A stretch of 64,000 bases of DNA from positions 96,370 through 160,369 of the forward strand of contig NZ_JAFLJM010000013.1 of the NCBI RefSeq assembly GCF_017745675.1, given 5' to 3'. The notes beneath the pieces were generated by a model, which ran no database searches, had not been told where the DNA came from, and saw nothing but the letters and a program-made list of their open reading frames with translations. The stretch's first letter is position 1. Every line of letters begins with the position of its first letter. This DNA comes from Alkalihalobacillus sp. BA299 (GTDB taxonomy: Bacteria; Bacillota; Bacilli; Bacillales; Bacillaceae_F). Below, piece by piece: positions 1 to 7,891 of the stretch. A program made the translations under genes and the position numbers.

Positions 1-1234
1 TAACGAAAAACGTCGTAATTAATGCAATGGTTAAAATTGATAATAAAATGCCAAATGGTAATTGTTGGTACACAAAGAACAAAGCTGTTTCAAGACCTTG
101 TCCAGAAACGTTTAATCCTTGAATTAGCTCTAAATATATGCCCGTTCCTCCAAATACAGTAAACCAAAGACCGCATACAAGTGATGGTACTAAAAGGACT
201 GCTATCGTAAACTCACGAATCGTTCGACCTTTAGAAACACGGGCAATGAACATACCAACAAACGGTGTCCACGAAATCCACCAAGCCCAATAGAAGACTG
301 TCCAGCTTTTAGTCCATGCTGATTCATTAGCATCAAATGGAGAAATACGTAACCCCATAAGAGTTACATTCTGCACATACGCACCTAAGCTTGTTGTAAA
401 CATATTGAGGAGGAACAAAGTAGGGCCAAGAATTAGCATAGTAAAGAATAATAACGTAGCAATGGACATATTTACGTTACTCAAATATTTAATTCCACGT
501 GAAATTCCTGTGTTTGCTGAGATGATGAAAAGAATAGTGATAATCGCCATGATCACCATTTGTACCATAAAGTTATTAGGGATACCAATTAAGTATTCTA
601 ACCCTGCATTGATTTGCTGTGAGCCTAAACCAAGGGAGGCTGCTACACCAAACAATGTTGCAAAAACGGCTACGACATCAATCGTTTGACCGATGGGACC
701 TTTCACCTTTTCACCAAGCACAGGATAAAGTGTTGCACTCATTAATCCAGGTGCTCCTTTATTAAATTTTTGATACGCCAGAGCTAACGCAACAATTGCA
801 TAAATAGCCCACGCATGTAAACCCCAGTGAAGCCATGTATAACGCATTCCTAAAATGGCGGATTGTTCGGTACTTCCATCTCCTAGTGGAGGGTTTGTAA
901 AGTGGGCAATCGGTTCTGAAACTCCGTAGAATAAGAGTCCAATTCCCATCCCGGCAGAGAACAACATGGCAAACCAAGTAGGACGACTAAATTCAGGTTT
1001 GGCTTCCTGTTTCCCTAGCTTAATTTTTCCATATTTGCTGAAGATCATAAAAATCGTAAACCCGAGGAAAAATGTTGCGACTAACTGATAAAACCATCCG
1101 AATGATTCGAGAACAAAGCTTTGGGCAATTCCCATTGCCGTACTTAATTGATCAGGAATCAGCACACCTATTACTACAAAAATGGCAGCTATACCTACTG
1201 AAACTTTAAAAATCGACCTATCACTACTATCCAA
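1..1234 (-). CDS. BCCT family osmolyte transporter (glycine betaine/choline type), C-terminus cut off by window edge
   Basis: Probable Na+- or H+-coupled symporter for glycine betaine, choline or carnitine in the cytoplasmic membrane, used in osmoprotection. About 410 codons are visible. Seen: repeated hydrophobic segments, GMGIGLLFYG near residues 95-104, which matches the glycine-rich substrate loop of BetP-type transporters, and the family signature region SWTVFYWAWWISWTPFVG followed by MFIARVSKGRTIREF. The frame stays open to base 1, so the gene continues off the window. No ATG fits. I chose the TTG at 1234 because AAAGGAAG lies about 8 bases upstream; a GTG at 1243 is possible but would overlap that site. 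The family is clear, but the substrate cannot be read from the sequence. Confidence 0.88.
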   Translation of the reverse strand, partial: MDSSDRSIFKVSVGIAAIFVVIGVLIPDQLSTAMGIAQSFVLESFGWFYQLVATFFLGFTIFMIFSKYGKIKLGKQEAKPEFSRPTWFAMLFSAGMGIGLLFYGVSEPIAHFTNPPLGDGSTEQSAILGMRYTWLHWGLHAWAIYAIVALALAYQKFNKGAPGLMSATLYPVLGEKVKGPIGQTIDVVAVFATLFGVAASLGLGSQQINAGLEYLIGIPNNFMVQMVIMAIITILFIISANTGISRGIKYLSNVNMSIATLLFFTMLILGPTLFLLNMFTTSLGAYVQNVTLMGLRISPFDANESAWTKSWTVFYWAWWISWTPFVGMFIARVSKGRTIREFTIAVLLVPSLVCGLWFTVFGGTGIYLELIQGLNVSGQGLETALFFVYQQLPFGILLSILTIALITTFFV

Positions 1235-1603
1235 ATCATACACTTCCTTTACTTTTTAAGTTTTTTAAGAAAAATTTACAGACTAAATTATTAAATCATA
1301 ATCTAGTAAAATATGAAAAAACGATACAAGTGGATATCTTGATAAATTAACTTATTACGAAATAAAATATGAATTTATCTTATAATCCTATAAAAATACT
1401 ACAAAATAGGACGAAATTCTTCACAATCCTTTAATTAATCGGCAAGTTGCTTTAAAATCGAATGTTAATATCAGGTGATATTCATGTATATTTGAAATTT
1501 TGTGAGTGAAAGATACCGAGTATGTGATAAACTATAATTTGGGCAATCATTTGTATATGGAGTGGTTTCCTTTAATTTCTACTAACGACTAGGAGGATTA
1601 ATA
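1235..1603. other. Divergent intergenic region between the BCCT gene and ppaC
   Basis: AT-rich region of about 370 bases with no credible ORF. A TATAAT hexamer at 1533-1538 could be the ppaC -10 box, but no good -35 box lies 16-18 bases upstream, so I do not call a promoter. I see no riboswitch-like structure or strong inverted repeat. Confidence 0.5.
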
Positions 1604-2542
1604 ATGGAGAAAGTATTTGTTTTTGGACATAAAAATCCAGACACCGATTCAATTTGTTCTGCTATTGTTTACGCTGAATTAAAAAATAAACTTGGACTGA
1701 ACGCTGAACCTGTTCGATTAGGTCAATTAAATGGAGAGACACAATTTGTGTTAGACCATTTTCAAGTAGAAGTTCCTCGCCTAGTGGAAAAAGTAGCGGG
1801 GGAAGTAGAAAGTGTTATCTTAGTAGACCATAATGAACGTCAACAAAGTGCAGATGATATCAATGAAGTTCGTGTACTTGAAGTTATTGACCATCACCGT
1901 ATTGCAAATTTTGAAACAAGTGATCCATTGTATTATCGAGCTGAGCCAGTTGGTTGTACGACAACGATTTTAAATAAATTACATAAAGAGAATGGTGTAG
2001 AAGTAACTAAAGAAATGGCTGGATTAATGCTATCAGCGATTATTTCAGATACTTTATTATTAAAATCACCAACATGCACTGATCAAGATGTTGCAGCAGC
2101 TCGTGAATTAGCTGAGATTGCGGGAGTAGATTTAGAAAGCTACGGTTTAGAGATGTTAAAAGCGGGTGCGGACTTAAGTGAAAAGACAATTGCCGAACTG
2201 ATTTCACTTGATGCAAAAGAATTTGAGATGGGTTCTAAAAAAGTTGAAATTGCTCAAGTGAATGTAGTAGATACGAATGATGTACTTGCACGTCAAGACG
2301 AACTAGAAGCAGCTTTAGAAAAAGTAGTTGCTGATAAAAACTTAGATCTATTCCTCTTTGTAGTGACTGATATCTTAAATAACGATTCAGTTGGTGTTGC
2401 TATAGGTGAAGCTACAAGTGCTGTGGAACAAGCATTTAACGTGAAACTAACTAATAACACAGCTACGTTAAAAGGTGTTGTATCTCGTAAAAAGCAAATC
2501 GTACCAGTTCTTACAACAACGTTAAGTAAAATTGAAGCATAA
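1604..2542 (+). CDS. ppaC: Manganese-dependent inorganic pyrophosphatase (family II)
   Basis: Cytosolic enzyme hydrolysing pyrophosphate to two phosphates, which pulls biosynthetic reactions forward. The 312-aa product has the DHH-superfamily layout. Metal-binding GHKNPDTDS lies at residues 8-16, DHN near 75-77 and the DHH motif at 96-98. The C-terminal substrate-binding SRKKQ lies near 294-298. Length agrees with the family (about 309 aa). It starts at ATG with AGGAGG 7-8 bases upstream. It appears monocistronic: a strong hairpin with a T-run follows, and then a MITE-like repeat. Confidence 0.97.
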   Translation: MEKVFVFGHKNPDTDSICSAIVYAELKNKLGLNAEPVRLGQLNGETQFVLDHFQVEVPRLVEKVAGEVESVILVDHNERQQSADDINEVRVLEVIDHHRIANFETSDPLYYRAEPVGCTTTILNKLHKENGVEVTKEMAGLMLSAIISDTLLLKSPTCTDQDVAAARELAEIAGVDLESYGLEMLKAGADLSEKTIAELISLDAKEFEMGSKKVEIAQVNVVDTNDVLARQDELEAALEKVVADKNLDLFLFVVTDILNNDSVGVAIGEATSAVEQAFNVKLTNNTATLKGVVSRKKQIVPVLTTTLSKIEA

Positions 2543-2576
2543 TTTAACCGGTAAATTATATCGAATTACAATACTA

Positions 2577-2616
2577 GAGGCTGACTCATAAATAGATGAG
2601 ACAGCCTCATTTTTTT
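2577..2616 (+). terminator. Rho-independent terminator of ppaC
   Basis: Stem GAGGCTG-A-CTCAT pairs with ATGAG-A-CAGCCTC around a 6-base loop and is followed by seven T residues. The T-run also forms most of the left 8-bp duplication of the adjoining repeat element, so the element inserted into the terminator tail. Confidence 0.88.
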
Positions 2617-2617
2617 A

Positions 2618-2802
2618 AGCTGTTTTCGTAAACTTTGTTGCTATTGGACCGTTTTTTGAACATAAATCAGCCCTAATGGACAAATTCATTTGTCCATCTG
2701 GCTGATTTATGTTCAAAGGCTTCACGTCAAAGCGTGAAGAACCAAGCTTTCGCTTGGTTAACGGTCCAATAGCTAAAAGCAACAATCTTTTAGAAAAGAG
2801 CC
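2618..2802 (+). mobile_element. 185-bp multi-hairpin MITE-like element, copy 1 (subtype A)
   Basis: Non-coding element of exactly 185 bp with imperfect inverted ends (left AGCTGTTTTC, right GAAAAGAGCC). It is flanked by an identical 8-bp duplication TTTTTTTA at 2610-2617 and 2803-2810. Inside it, a CTATTGGACCG/CGGTCCAATAG stem encloses three hairpins: a long GAACATAAATCAGCC palindrome, a TTCACG..CGTGAA hairpin and an AACCAAGC..GCTTGGTT hairpin. Three other full-length copies and one deleted copy are in this window. Short ORFs across it are artefacts. Confidence 0.9.
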
Positions 2803-2913
2803 TTTTTTTATATCCTCTGTCTTATTCATATAAAATCACGTTTATTTTAAAGGATTTATTAAGATGGAAAGAGAAGAATATAGGAATAATTTACAAAATA
2901 AGGAGGACGCTTT

Positions 2914-4080
2914 TTGTATTCAAAACTTATATTTCCTGAATTAAGTTATGTAGGTGTTGGGGCTATTAATAATCTTTATAATGAAGTACAGAAATTAGGC
3001 GTAAGTAAAATTATTGTGATTACTGAAAAAAACTTAGTTGACCTTGGAATTTGTTCAAAAGCATTAGAATCCATCTCGTCATATACTATAGAAATTTACA
3101 CTGATATTGTTCCAGAGCCACCACTTTCAACTGCTGAAAAATTAGTTGAACACATAAGAAATGGAAAATTTGAGTTAGTCATTGGTGTTGGCGGAGGAAG
3201 TGCTCTTGATTTAGCTAAATTAGGAGCAGTATTAGCCGGCAATGATGGTGAAGTGAAGGATTACTTAAATTTAACGGGCACCAAAACAATACAATATAAG
3301 GGATTGCCCAAGGTTATGATTCCAACAACAGCTGGTACAGGTTCTGAAGTAACAGACATTTCTGTATTATCTTTAGAAGGAACTAAAGATGTTGTGTCAC
3401 ATCCCTATTTATTATCAGATGTAGCGATCGTTGATCCACTTTTAACGATGTCTGTTCCCCCGAAAATAACTGCAGCTACAGGAATTGATGCCTTAACTCA
3501 TGCAATTGAAGCGTACATTTCGGTCAATGCTAACGATATTACTGATGGCGTTGCGATAAAGGCAGTCGAACTTGTTGGACAGTCTTTGGTAACTGCGTTC
3601 TCAAATGGGGGTAATGAAAAAGCCAGAGAGCAAATGTGTACTGCTAGTTATATGGCGGGTCTTGCATTTTATAATGCCGGAGTAGGTGGTGTTCATGCGC
3701 TTGCTTATCCGCTTGGAAACCGATTTAAGTTACCGCACGGAGAGTCAAATGCGGTATTACTTCCTTATGTAATGCATTATATTCGAGAAGGTTGTCAAGA
3801 AAAGCTGACAGATATCTTTTTAAAATTAAGTCCAAAAGCTCAACCAATAGAAAGTAAGGAGCAAATGTCAAAAAGGTGTGTGGCTACACTTTTCAATCTT
3901 AATAAACAATTAAATCTTCCTACGAGTTTGAAAGAGTATGGTATTGAGAAGAAACATATTAGTTTGCTCACGGATGATGCAGTAAAGCAAACGAGATTAT
4001 TAGCAAGAAGTCCAGTCGAATTAAAATGGGACGCCATCTATGAAATTTATTCAGCAGCATATGAAGGGTCACTATTGTAA
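2914..4080 (+). CDS. Iron-containing (group III) alcohol dehydrogenase family protein
   Basis: NAD(P)-dependent oxidoreductase of 388 aa. Seen: the cofactor-binding GVGGGSALDLAK at 91-102, PTTAGTGSEVT at 138-148, and metal ligands Asp192 and His196 in GIDALTHAIEAY. Two further histidines occur downstream, in GVHALAYPLGNR and LPHGES. Length fits the family. The start is TTG at 2914, seven bases after AGGAGG; no ATG is nearby. A thioesterase-like gene follows 37 bases later on the same strand, so the pair may share a transcript and act on a common acyl or aldehyde intermediate, but that link is inferred. Substrate unknown; the family includes 1,3-propanediol, butanol and maleylacetate enzymes. 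Confidence 0.88.
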   Translation: MYSKLIFPELSYVGVGAINNLYNEVQKLGVSKIIVITEKNLVDLGICSKALESISSYTIEIYTDIVPEPPLSTAEKLVEHIRNGKFELVIGVGGGSALDLAKLGAVLAGNDGEVKDYLNLTGTKTIQYKGLPKVMIPTTAGTGSEVTDISVLSLEGTKDVVSHPYLLSDVAIVDPLLTMSVPPKITAATGIDALTHAIEAYISVNANDITDGVAIKAVELVGQSLVTAFSNGGNEKAREQMCTASYMAGLAFYNAGVGGVHALAYPLGNRFKLPHGESNAVLLPYVMHYIREGCQEKLTDIFLKLSPKAQPIESKEQMSKRCVATLFNLNKQLNLPTSLKEYGIEKKHISLLTDDAVKQTRLLARSPVELKWDAIYEIYSAAYEGSLL

Positions 4081-4117
4081 TCGTGTTAGAAGATGGAAAC
4101 GATAGAGGTGTGTAAAA

Positions 4118-4519
4118 ATGTTTGAAAAGATCATTGAGCCGCGTGTTTCAGAAACGGATGGAGCTGGACACATTAACAACACAACTATTCCAATTTGGTT
4201 TGAGTCAGGGAGAGATGATATCTTTCGATTGTTTACACCAGATTTATCATTTTCAAACTGGCGATGTGTTATCTTGAAAATGAATGTAGAGTACGTAAGT
4301 CAAATTTTCTATGGTAGACCAGTAATCGTGCAAACGTGGATTGCAAGAATAGGTAACTCTAGTTTTGAAGTGTATGAAGAAATAAAACAAGATGGGGTTG
4401 TTTGTGCAAAAGGCACCTCAACGTATGTTAATTTTAATTTTGAGACCCAAAAATCAGAGCCTATCCCTGAGGGAATTAAAAGAGTCTTATCTGAGCACAT
4501 GTATGAGGAAGTACTATAA
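4118..4519 (+). CDS. Acyl-CoA thioesterase, 4HBT/YbgC hotdog-fold family
   Basis: Small cytosolic hotdog-fold protein (133 aa), predicted to hydrolyse acyl-CoA thioesters. Seen: the N-terminal RVSETDGAGHINNTTIPIWFE block, matching the family's SETD-x-x-GH-x-NN pattern with its catalytic Asp, and the alternating beta-strand C-terminal half. An AGAGGTG site precedes the ATG. It follows the iron alcohol dehydrogenase by 37 bases and ends before a bidirectional terminator shared with the converging receptor/peptide operon. The substrate cannot be read from sequence. Confidence 0.82.
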   Translation: MFEKIIEPRVSETDGAGHINNTTIPIWFESGRDDIFRLFTPDLSFSNWRCVILKMNVEYVSQIFYGRPVIVQTWIARIGNSSFEVYEEIKQDGVVCAKGTSTYVNFNFETQKSEPIPEGIKRVLSEHMYEEVL

Positions 4520-4586
4520 TCCTTTTTTATTTGTTTGTTAATGACACTTTGAGTACAGATGACCGTGGCTATATAAAAATTAAGAC

Positions 4587-4628
4587 GTAAAACAAAAAAC
4601 AGAGGGTATCCTCTGTTTTTTGTTTTAC
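4587..4628. terminator. Bidirectional terminator between the thioesterase gene and the minus-strand aimP-like gene
   Basis: Near-perfect palindrome: GTAAAACAAAAAACAGAGG, a 4-base loop, then the complement. It carries A/T tracts on both sides and so can terminate in both directions. Its right end overlaps the stop of the minus-strand peptide gene at 4625. Confidence 0.85.
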
Positions 4629-4741
4629 GAAAGATCTGAACTTTGAATTCTAGGACTACCACTAGGGTCAGCAGTATCCACTAATGGTGAGCTGACTAAT
4701 AGGGCTGAAAGTAAAAATAAACCACAAAGAAACTTTTTCAT
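4625..4741 (-). CDS. Candidate AimP-like secreted signalling-peptide precursor (38 aa)
   Basis: Small ORF starting 33 bases downstream of the AimR-like receptor stop, with GGAG 9 bases before its ATG. The product is a classic exported pheromone precursor: MKK, a hydrophobic core FLCGLFLLSALLVSS, then a polar tail ending DPSGSPRIQSSDLS. From memory, phage AimP precursors have the same size and an MKK-x-FFGL..LTALA-like leader, with the active hexapeptide at the C-terminus (GMPRGA, SAIRGA). Here the C-terminus is not an RGA type. An internal GSPR resembles GMPR, so the mature signal is uncertain. The downstream terminator ends a probable two-gene operon. Real coding is likely; the exact role is inferred. 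Confidence 0.68.
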   Translation of the reverse strand: MKKFLCGLFLLSALLVSSPLVDTADPSGSPRIQSSDLS

Positions 4742-4774
4742 AAATATATTCTCCTTCTTGTTTGATGTTTATTG

Positions 4775-5800
4775 TTATACACGCAAAGCATCGAGAACTA
4801 CTTTATTTACCCCGAGCTTTTTTAATTCTAGTAAAGGTAAGTTTCTATAGTAGTAATCTCCTGCTTTTTTAAAGTGTGTAACTGACTCATAATAGCGCTT
4901 TTCACTATTTTCTAGTAGACCTCTGTAATAATAATGGAACCCTAATTGAAAATCGTTAGAGATTTCTTGCTTTACTTCATTTAGGAGAGTTTCAGCTTCT
5001 TGAAAATCTTTAGTCTTTATTAAATAAAATGCATACCCTTGTTTTTCTTCTAGTGCATTATAAGGTGATGTTCTACTGAACTTTTCAGGCTTATTCCAAT
5101 AACAATGAGCAAAGTTAATACTTCTTTGTGTATGTGTTAATTCAACATGATGTCTTAAATTCAGAAACTTCTCTTTTGATTTGTAAAGAAACTCCAAAGC
5201 AAAATCCATGCTAGACTGAATAAAGGAGTTACCTAAACTGCGAAAAGCAATACCTTTTGCTAGTTCGTTAACTTCATTATTAATAATTAGTTTCCCATAG
5301 TCTCTAGATAATTCTAATTGATTTAAGTGAACGTAAACTGATTGCATAATTAAATTGAATCTAGTAAGTAACGAACTTTTCATATAACTATCTTCTAATT
5401 GCTCTATTTCTTTACGTACTAGCTCACTCATACTTGATATCATTTCAAAGCTTTTTAAATCATAATAATTGTACAACTGAAGTACTTTCCTAAAAGTATT
5501 AATTTCCTTAGATTCAGTTCTTATGTATGTTAATGTACTAGTAGCCTCTATCAAGCTTAAATTTCCTTTGACCACCTCTCGATCAATTCGATAGACTTCA
5601 GCCCAATTTTGACTTTCTTCATTTTCACAAGCTGATAGTTTTTCTATTAAGTGATCTAGTACATCAATCATACTATTGTTTATGGCATATTCTAATGCAG
5701 TTCTTGCTAGGTGGGTGGTAGGGTCTAAATTAATTAATGCTTGTTTAATATCATCCGCTGAAGAAAGATATTCTACGATGTCTTGATTATTTTCAACCAT
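4775..5800 (-). CDS. AimR-like TPR peptide-receptor protein lacking the N-terminal HTH
   Basis: Helical repeat protein of 341 aa. From memory it resembles phage arbitrium receptors (SPbeta YopK/AimR) along most of its length: LARTALEYA at 31-39, VYRIDREVVKG, an LGFHYYYRGLLENSE block, and the C-terminal LPLLELKKLG at 321-330. Known AimR proteins are about 380-390 aa and begin with a DNA-binding HTH of some 50 residues. That part is missing here. An in-frame TAA lies 11 codons upstream of the ATG, and a sigma-A-like promoter occupies the space where the HTH would be coded. It lies upstream of an AimP-like peptide gene. It may regulate by protein-protein contact like Rap proteins, or be a degenerate copy. 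No phage genes are nearby. Confidence 0.78.
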   Translation of the reverse strand: MVENNQDIVEYLSSADDIKQALINLDPTTHLARTALEYAINNSMIDVLDHLIEKLSACENEESQNWAEVYRIDREVVKGNLSLIEATSTLTYIRTESKEINTFRKVLQLYNYYDLKSFEMISSMSELVRKEIEQLEDSYMKSSLLTRFNLIMQSVYVHLNQLELSRDYGKLIINNEVNELAKGIAFRSLGNSFIQSSMDFALEFLYKSKEKFLNLRHHVELTHTQRSINFAHCYWNKPEKFSRTSPYNALEEKQGYAFYLIKTKDFQEAETLLNEVKQEISNDFQLGFHYYYRGLLENSEKRYYESVTHFKKAGDYYYRNLPLLELKKLGVNKVVLDALRV

Positions 5801-5848
5801 CTCTATCAGCCCTTTTGATGTGTTTTTTTGGAATTATTCCACAAATTC

Positions 5849-5878
5849 AATATAACACCTTGATTTTATAGAAGTCAA
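5849..5878 (-). promoter_or_regulatory. Sigma-A-type promoter of the receptor/peptide pair
   Basis: On the minus strand, TTGACT (5873-5878) is followed after 18 bases by TATATT (5849-5854), about 48 bases before the receptor ATG. Transcription starting about 7 bases past the -10 would exclude any coding of an upstream HTH domain. Confidence 0.65.
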
Positions 5879-5975
5879 TGAAGTAGAAGTACTATTATCA
5901 TGATATTGATAGAGAAAAATAGTATTCATATGGTATAGATTTAAAATAGATAAGCTTACATAAATTTGTAAAAAA

Positions 5976-6055
5976 AATAGGCTAACTCAGTAAAGATGTT
6001 GTTCTGTACATAGTTAAACATATGTATGTGAACACCTTTTTGAGACAGCCTATTT
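5976..6055 (-). terminator. Probable terminator of the cupredoxin gene
   Basis: On the minus strand, AAATAGGCTGTCTCA and TGAGTTAGCCTATTT pair imperfectly across a long loop, followed by a run of T residues. The loop is unusually large (about 50 bases), so efficiency is uncertain. Confidence 0.55.
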
Positions 6056-6065
6056 AACTTTATGG

Positions 6066-6506
6066 TTAGTCGACAATCAGATACGCAATCATAGGGCCAC
6101 TGTGATCAATGTGAGCATGAGTTGTACAAATTAGACGATAAACACCTTTATCAGTGAAATGAAGGTTGAGGATAGTCTCCTCTCCTTTTTTTACAGTCCC
6201 TTTAATATCAGTTCCTTCGATGATGAAAGGATGTTCTTTTCCATTTACTCCATAAATTGACAACTTAACTTTTTTGTCTTTAGGAATATATATTGTACCA
6301 GGATCCCAACGATAAGATTCAATTTCCTTGCCATCTTCTGTTTTCGTTTTTATCTCGCTCGTAACCATATGGACTTCAAATTCCTTTGCAACTGATTGTG
6401 ATCCTGCCTCAGTTGCCGCTCTTGAGTTAAAAAGATACCAACTGAATCCAATAAATAATACGGCAATGGCAAGAAAAAACCACTTCTTTTTAATAACAAT
6501 CAACAT
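6066..6506 (-). CDS. Membrane-anchored cupredoxin-like protein
   Basis: Small extracytoplasmic copper protein of 146 aa. Residues 9-27 form a single N-terminal membrane anchor. The rest resembles a cupredoxin/cytochrome oxidase subunit II-like domain. Candidate type-1 copper ligands are His92 (in KEHPF), Cys127, His130 or His132 (CTTHAHIDH) and Met139. The Cys-to-Met spacing is compatible with copper binding, likely for electron transfer or copper handling at the outer membrane face. RBS AAAGGAGG precedes the ATG. It is monocistronic and the MITE copy 2 lies upstream. No partner oxidase is encoded next to it, so the redox partner is unknown. Confidence 0.78.
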   Translation of the reverse strand: MLIVIKKKWFFLAIAVLFIGFSWYLFNSRAATEAGSQSVAKEFEVHMVTSEIKTKTEDGKEIESYRWDPGTIYIPKDKKVKLSIYGVNGKEHPFIIEGTDIKGTVKKGEETILNLHFTDKGVYRLICTTHAHIDHSGPMIAYLIVD

Positions 6507-6595
6507 ACAAGCTGCCTCCTTTAAAATTATGCTTAGTACACTATATGCATTTAAGAGGGAGGAACTTGTCTATTTTTTTATTTTTTATTTTTTAA

Positions 6596-6780
6596 GGCTG
6601 TTTTCGTAAACTTTGTTGCTTTTGGACCGTTTTTTGAAAATAAAATAGGCTTTTCAAGACAAATTCATTTGTCTGAACGGCTATTTTATTTTCAAAACCT
6701 TCACGCTATGCGTGAAGAGCCAAGCATCCGCTTGGCTTACGGTCCAAAAGCTAAAAGCAACAATCTTTGAGAAAAGAGCC
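6596..6780 (+). mobile_element. 185-bp multi-hairpin MITE-like element, copy 2 (subtype B)
   Basis: 185 bp, ends GGCTGTTTTC and GAAAAGAGCC, flanked by identical TTTTTTAA at 6588-6595 and 6781-6788. Arms: outer stem 6619-6629/6740-6750; hairpin 6636-6648/6681-6693 with an inner GACAAATTCATTTGTC at 6658-6673; hairpin 6699-6706/6710-6717; hairpin 6718-6725/6730-6737. The right duplication contains the stop codon of the converging DMT exporter gene, so insertion occurred exactly at a gene end. Confidence 0.92.
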
Positions 6781-6784
6781 TTTT

Positions 6785-7747
6785 TTAAACTGCTTTTTTC
6801 AATTCATTTTGTTGTTTGTTTGACAGGATGCTATGCAACATCATACCAACCATAATAATGAATACACCAATTAAAGCTATGGTGTTTGGTACGGGGGAAG
6901 CTAACAATAAGATATCTCCTAACATAACAAAAATAACTTGAGTGGATTGTGTCGCTTCCACTGCTCCTAGTTTTTCTGGGGAGTGTCTTGTTAACTCAGT
7001 TGCAAAAAAGAATAATGAAGTTGCTATAACACCAGAACATATTGCTACAACAAAGGTTTGTTGTATTTGGGTCACACTTGGTGGTCCAACTGTAAGTAAC
7101 CCATAACCAGCTAATAGTAACCAAAATGGCATACTAGCAATCGTCATTCCGAGTATACGTTGAAAGGTGTCTAATCGGCCACCACATACTTCCATCATTT
7201 TACGATTACCTAAAGGATAAGCAAAGGTTGCGATCATTACTGGGAAAAAGCCTAATAGTAAGATGTTTAAACTCGAATGCTTAAATTGTGTGCTTTGAAT
7301 AAATAAAATCCCTATAAAAATAATAGAAGAGATCATTAGTGCTTTTGTTGGAATTTCATTTTTAACCTTTTTAAGACCGCTATCTGTTAGTACCATTTTA
7401 GAAAATAAAGGAGTTAGAAGCAAACCAGCGATAATCGTGAACTGCCAAGTCCCAGCAATCAGCCAACTTGGACCATAGGCTGCTGCATATGTAATAGGTC
7501 CATAAAAAAGAACGAATCCTACGAAACTCCATAGCAACCATACACTTATATTTTGTTTCATTTCAAAGAATAGCTGCTTTACATTCCTTCTAAAAAATAC
7601 AATTAAAAAAAAGAAAGGTAGCATGAAGAGAAAGCGTAAAGACGCACTCCAGATCCAGCTTCCACCTGTGAGTTCCATTGAGCGGTTTAGAATAAATGTG
7701 AAGGCAAAAAAGAAAGAAGCTAGGATTCCAATTAAAATACCTTTCAT
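6785..7747 (-). CDS. DMT-superfamily (EamA/EmrE-like) multidrug-resistance-type exporter
   Basis: Polytopic membrane protein of 320 aa with about ten hydrophobic segments and a short charged C-terminus (SNKQQNELKKAV), typical of drug/metabolite transporters. Two internally similar five-helix halves are apparent. The middle segment YGPSWLIAGTWQFTIIAGLLLTP is typical of the Bacillus putative multidrug resistance efflux group. Start ATG at 7747 with AAGGTGG upstream. The last codon lies in the target duplication of MITE copy 2. Substrate unknown; it could equally export a metabolite. Confidence 0.78.
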   Translation of the reverse strand: MKGILIGILASFFFAFTFILNRSMELTGGSWIWSASLRFLFMLPFFFLIVFFRRNVKQLFFEMKQNISVWLLWSFVGFVLFYGPITYAAAYGPSWLIAGTWQFTIIAGLLLTPLFSKMVLTDSGLKKVKNEIPTKALMISSIIFIGILFIQSTQFKHSSLNILLLGFFPVMIATFAYPLGNRKMMEVCGGRLDTFQRILGMTIASMPFWLLLAGYGLLTVGPPSVTQIQQTFVVAICSGVIATSLFFFATELTRHSPEKLGAVEATQSTQVIFVMLGDILLLASPVPNTIALIGVFIIMVGMMLHSILSNKQQNELKKAV

Positions 7748-7891
7748 AATGACACCACCTTAACAGAATATAATATAACAAACATTATGTATATTATATT
7801 ATACATAACTTTCAAAAAAATAAAATGAATAATATGGTATAATTTATAATCATTCGTGTTCCTAAATAATATTTAAAGTGAGGGTATGGCA

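Noticed and set aside
405..977. Short plus- and minus-strand ORFs within the first kilobase
   Set aside because: They lie in other frames of the BCCT transporter, whose minus-strand frame is continuous and carries the family signatures.
2618..2802. Interpretation of the 185-bp repeats as riboswitches or T-boxes
   Set aside because: They occur in both orientations and at gene ends, with target duplications; no T-box or riboswitch core motif was seen.
2709..2939. 76-aa plus-strand ORF over MITE copy 1
   Set aside because: It translates hairpin arms of the repeat, has no RBS and has no counterpart outside the repeat copies.
4625..5800. Prophage or integrative element carrying the AimR-like pair
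   Set aside because: No integrase, repressor, structural gene or attachment duplication is visible on either side; neighbours are housekeeping genes.
5801..6000. Hidden HTH domain upstream of the AimR-like gene, lost by a frameshift
   Set aside because: No frame upstream reads like an HTH, an in-frame stop is 11 codons away and a good promoter occupies the space.
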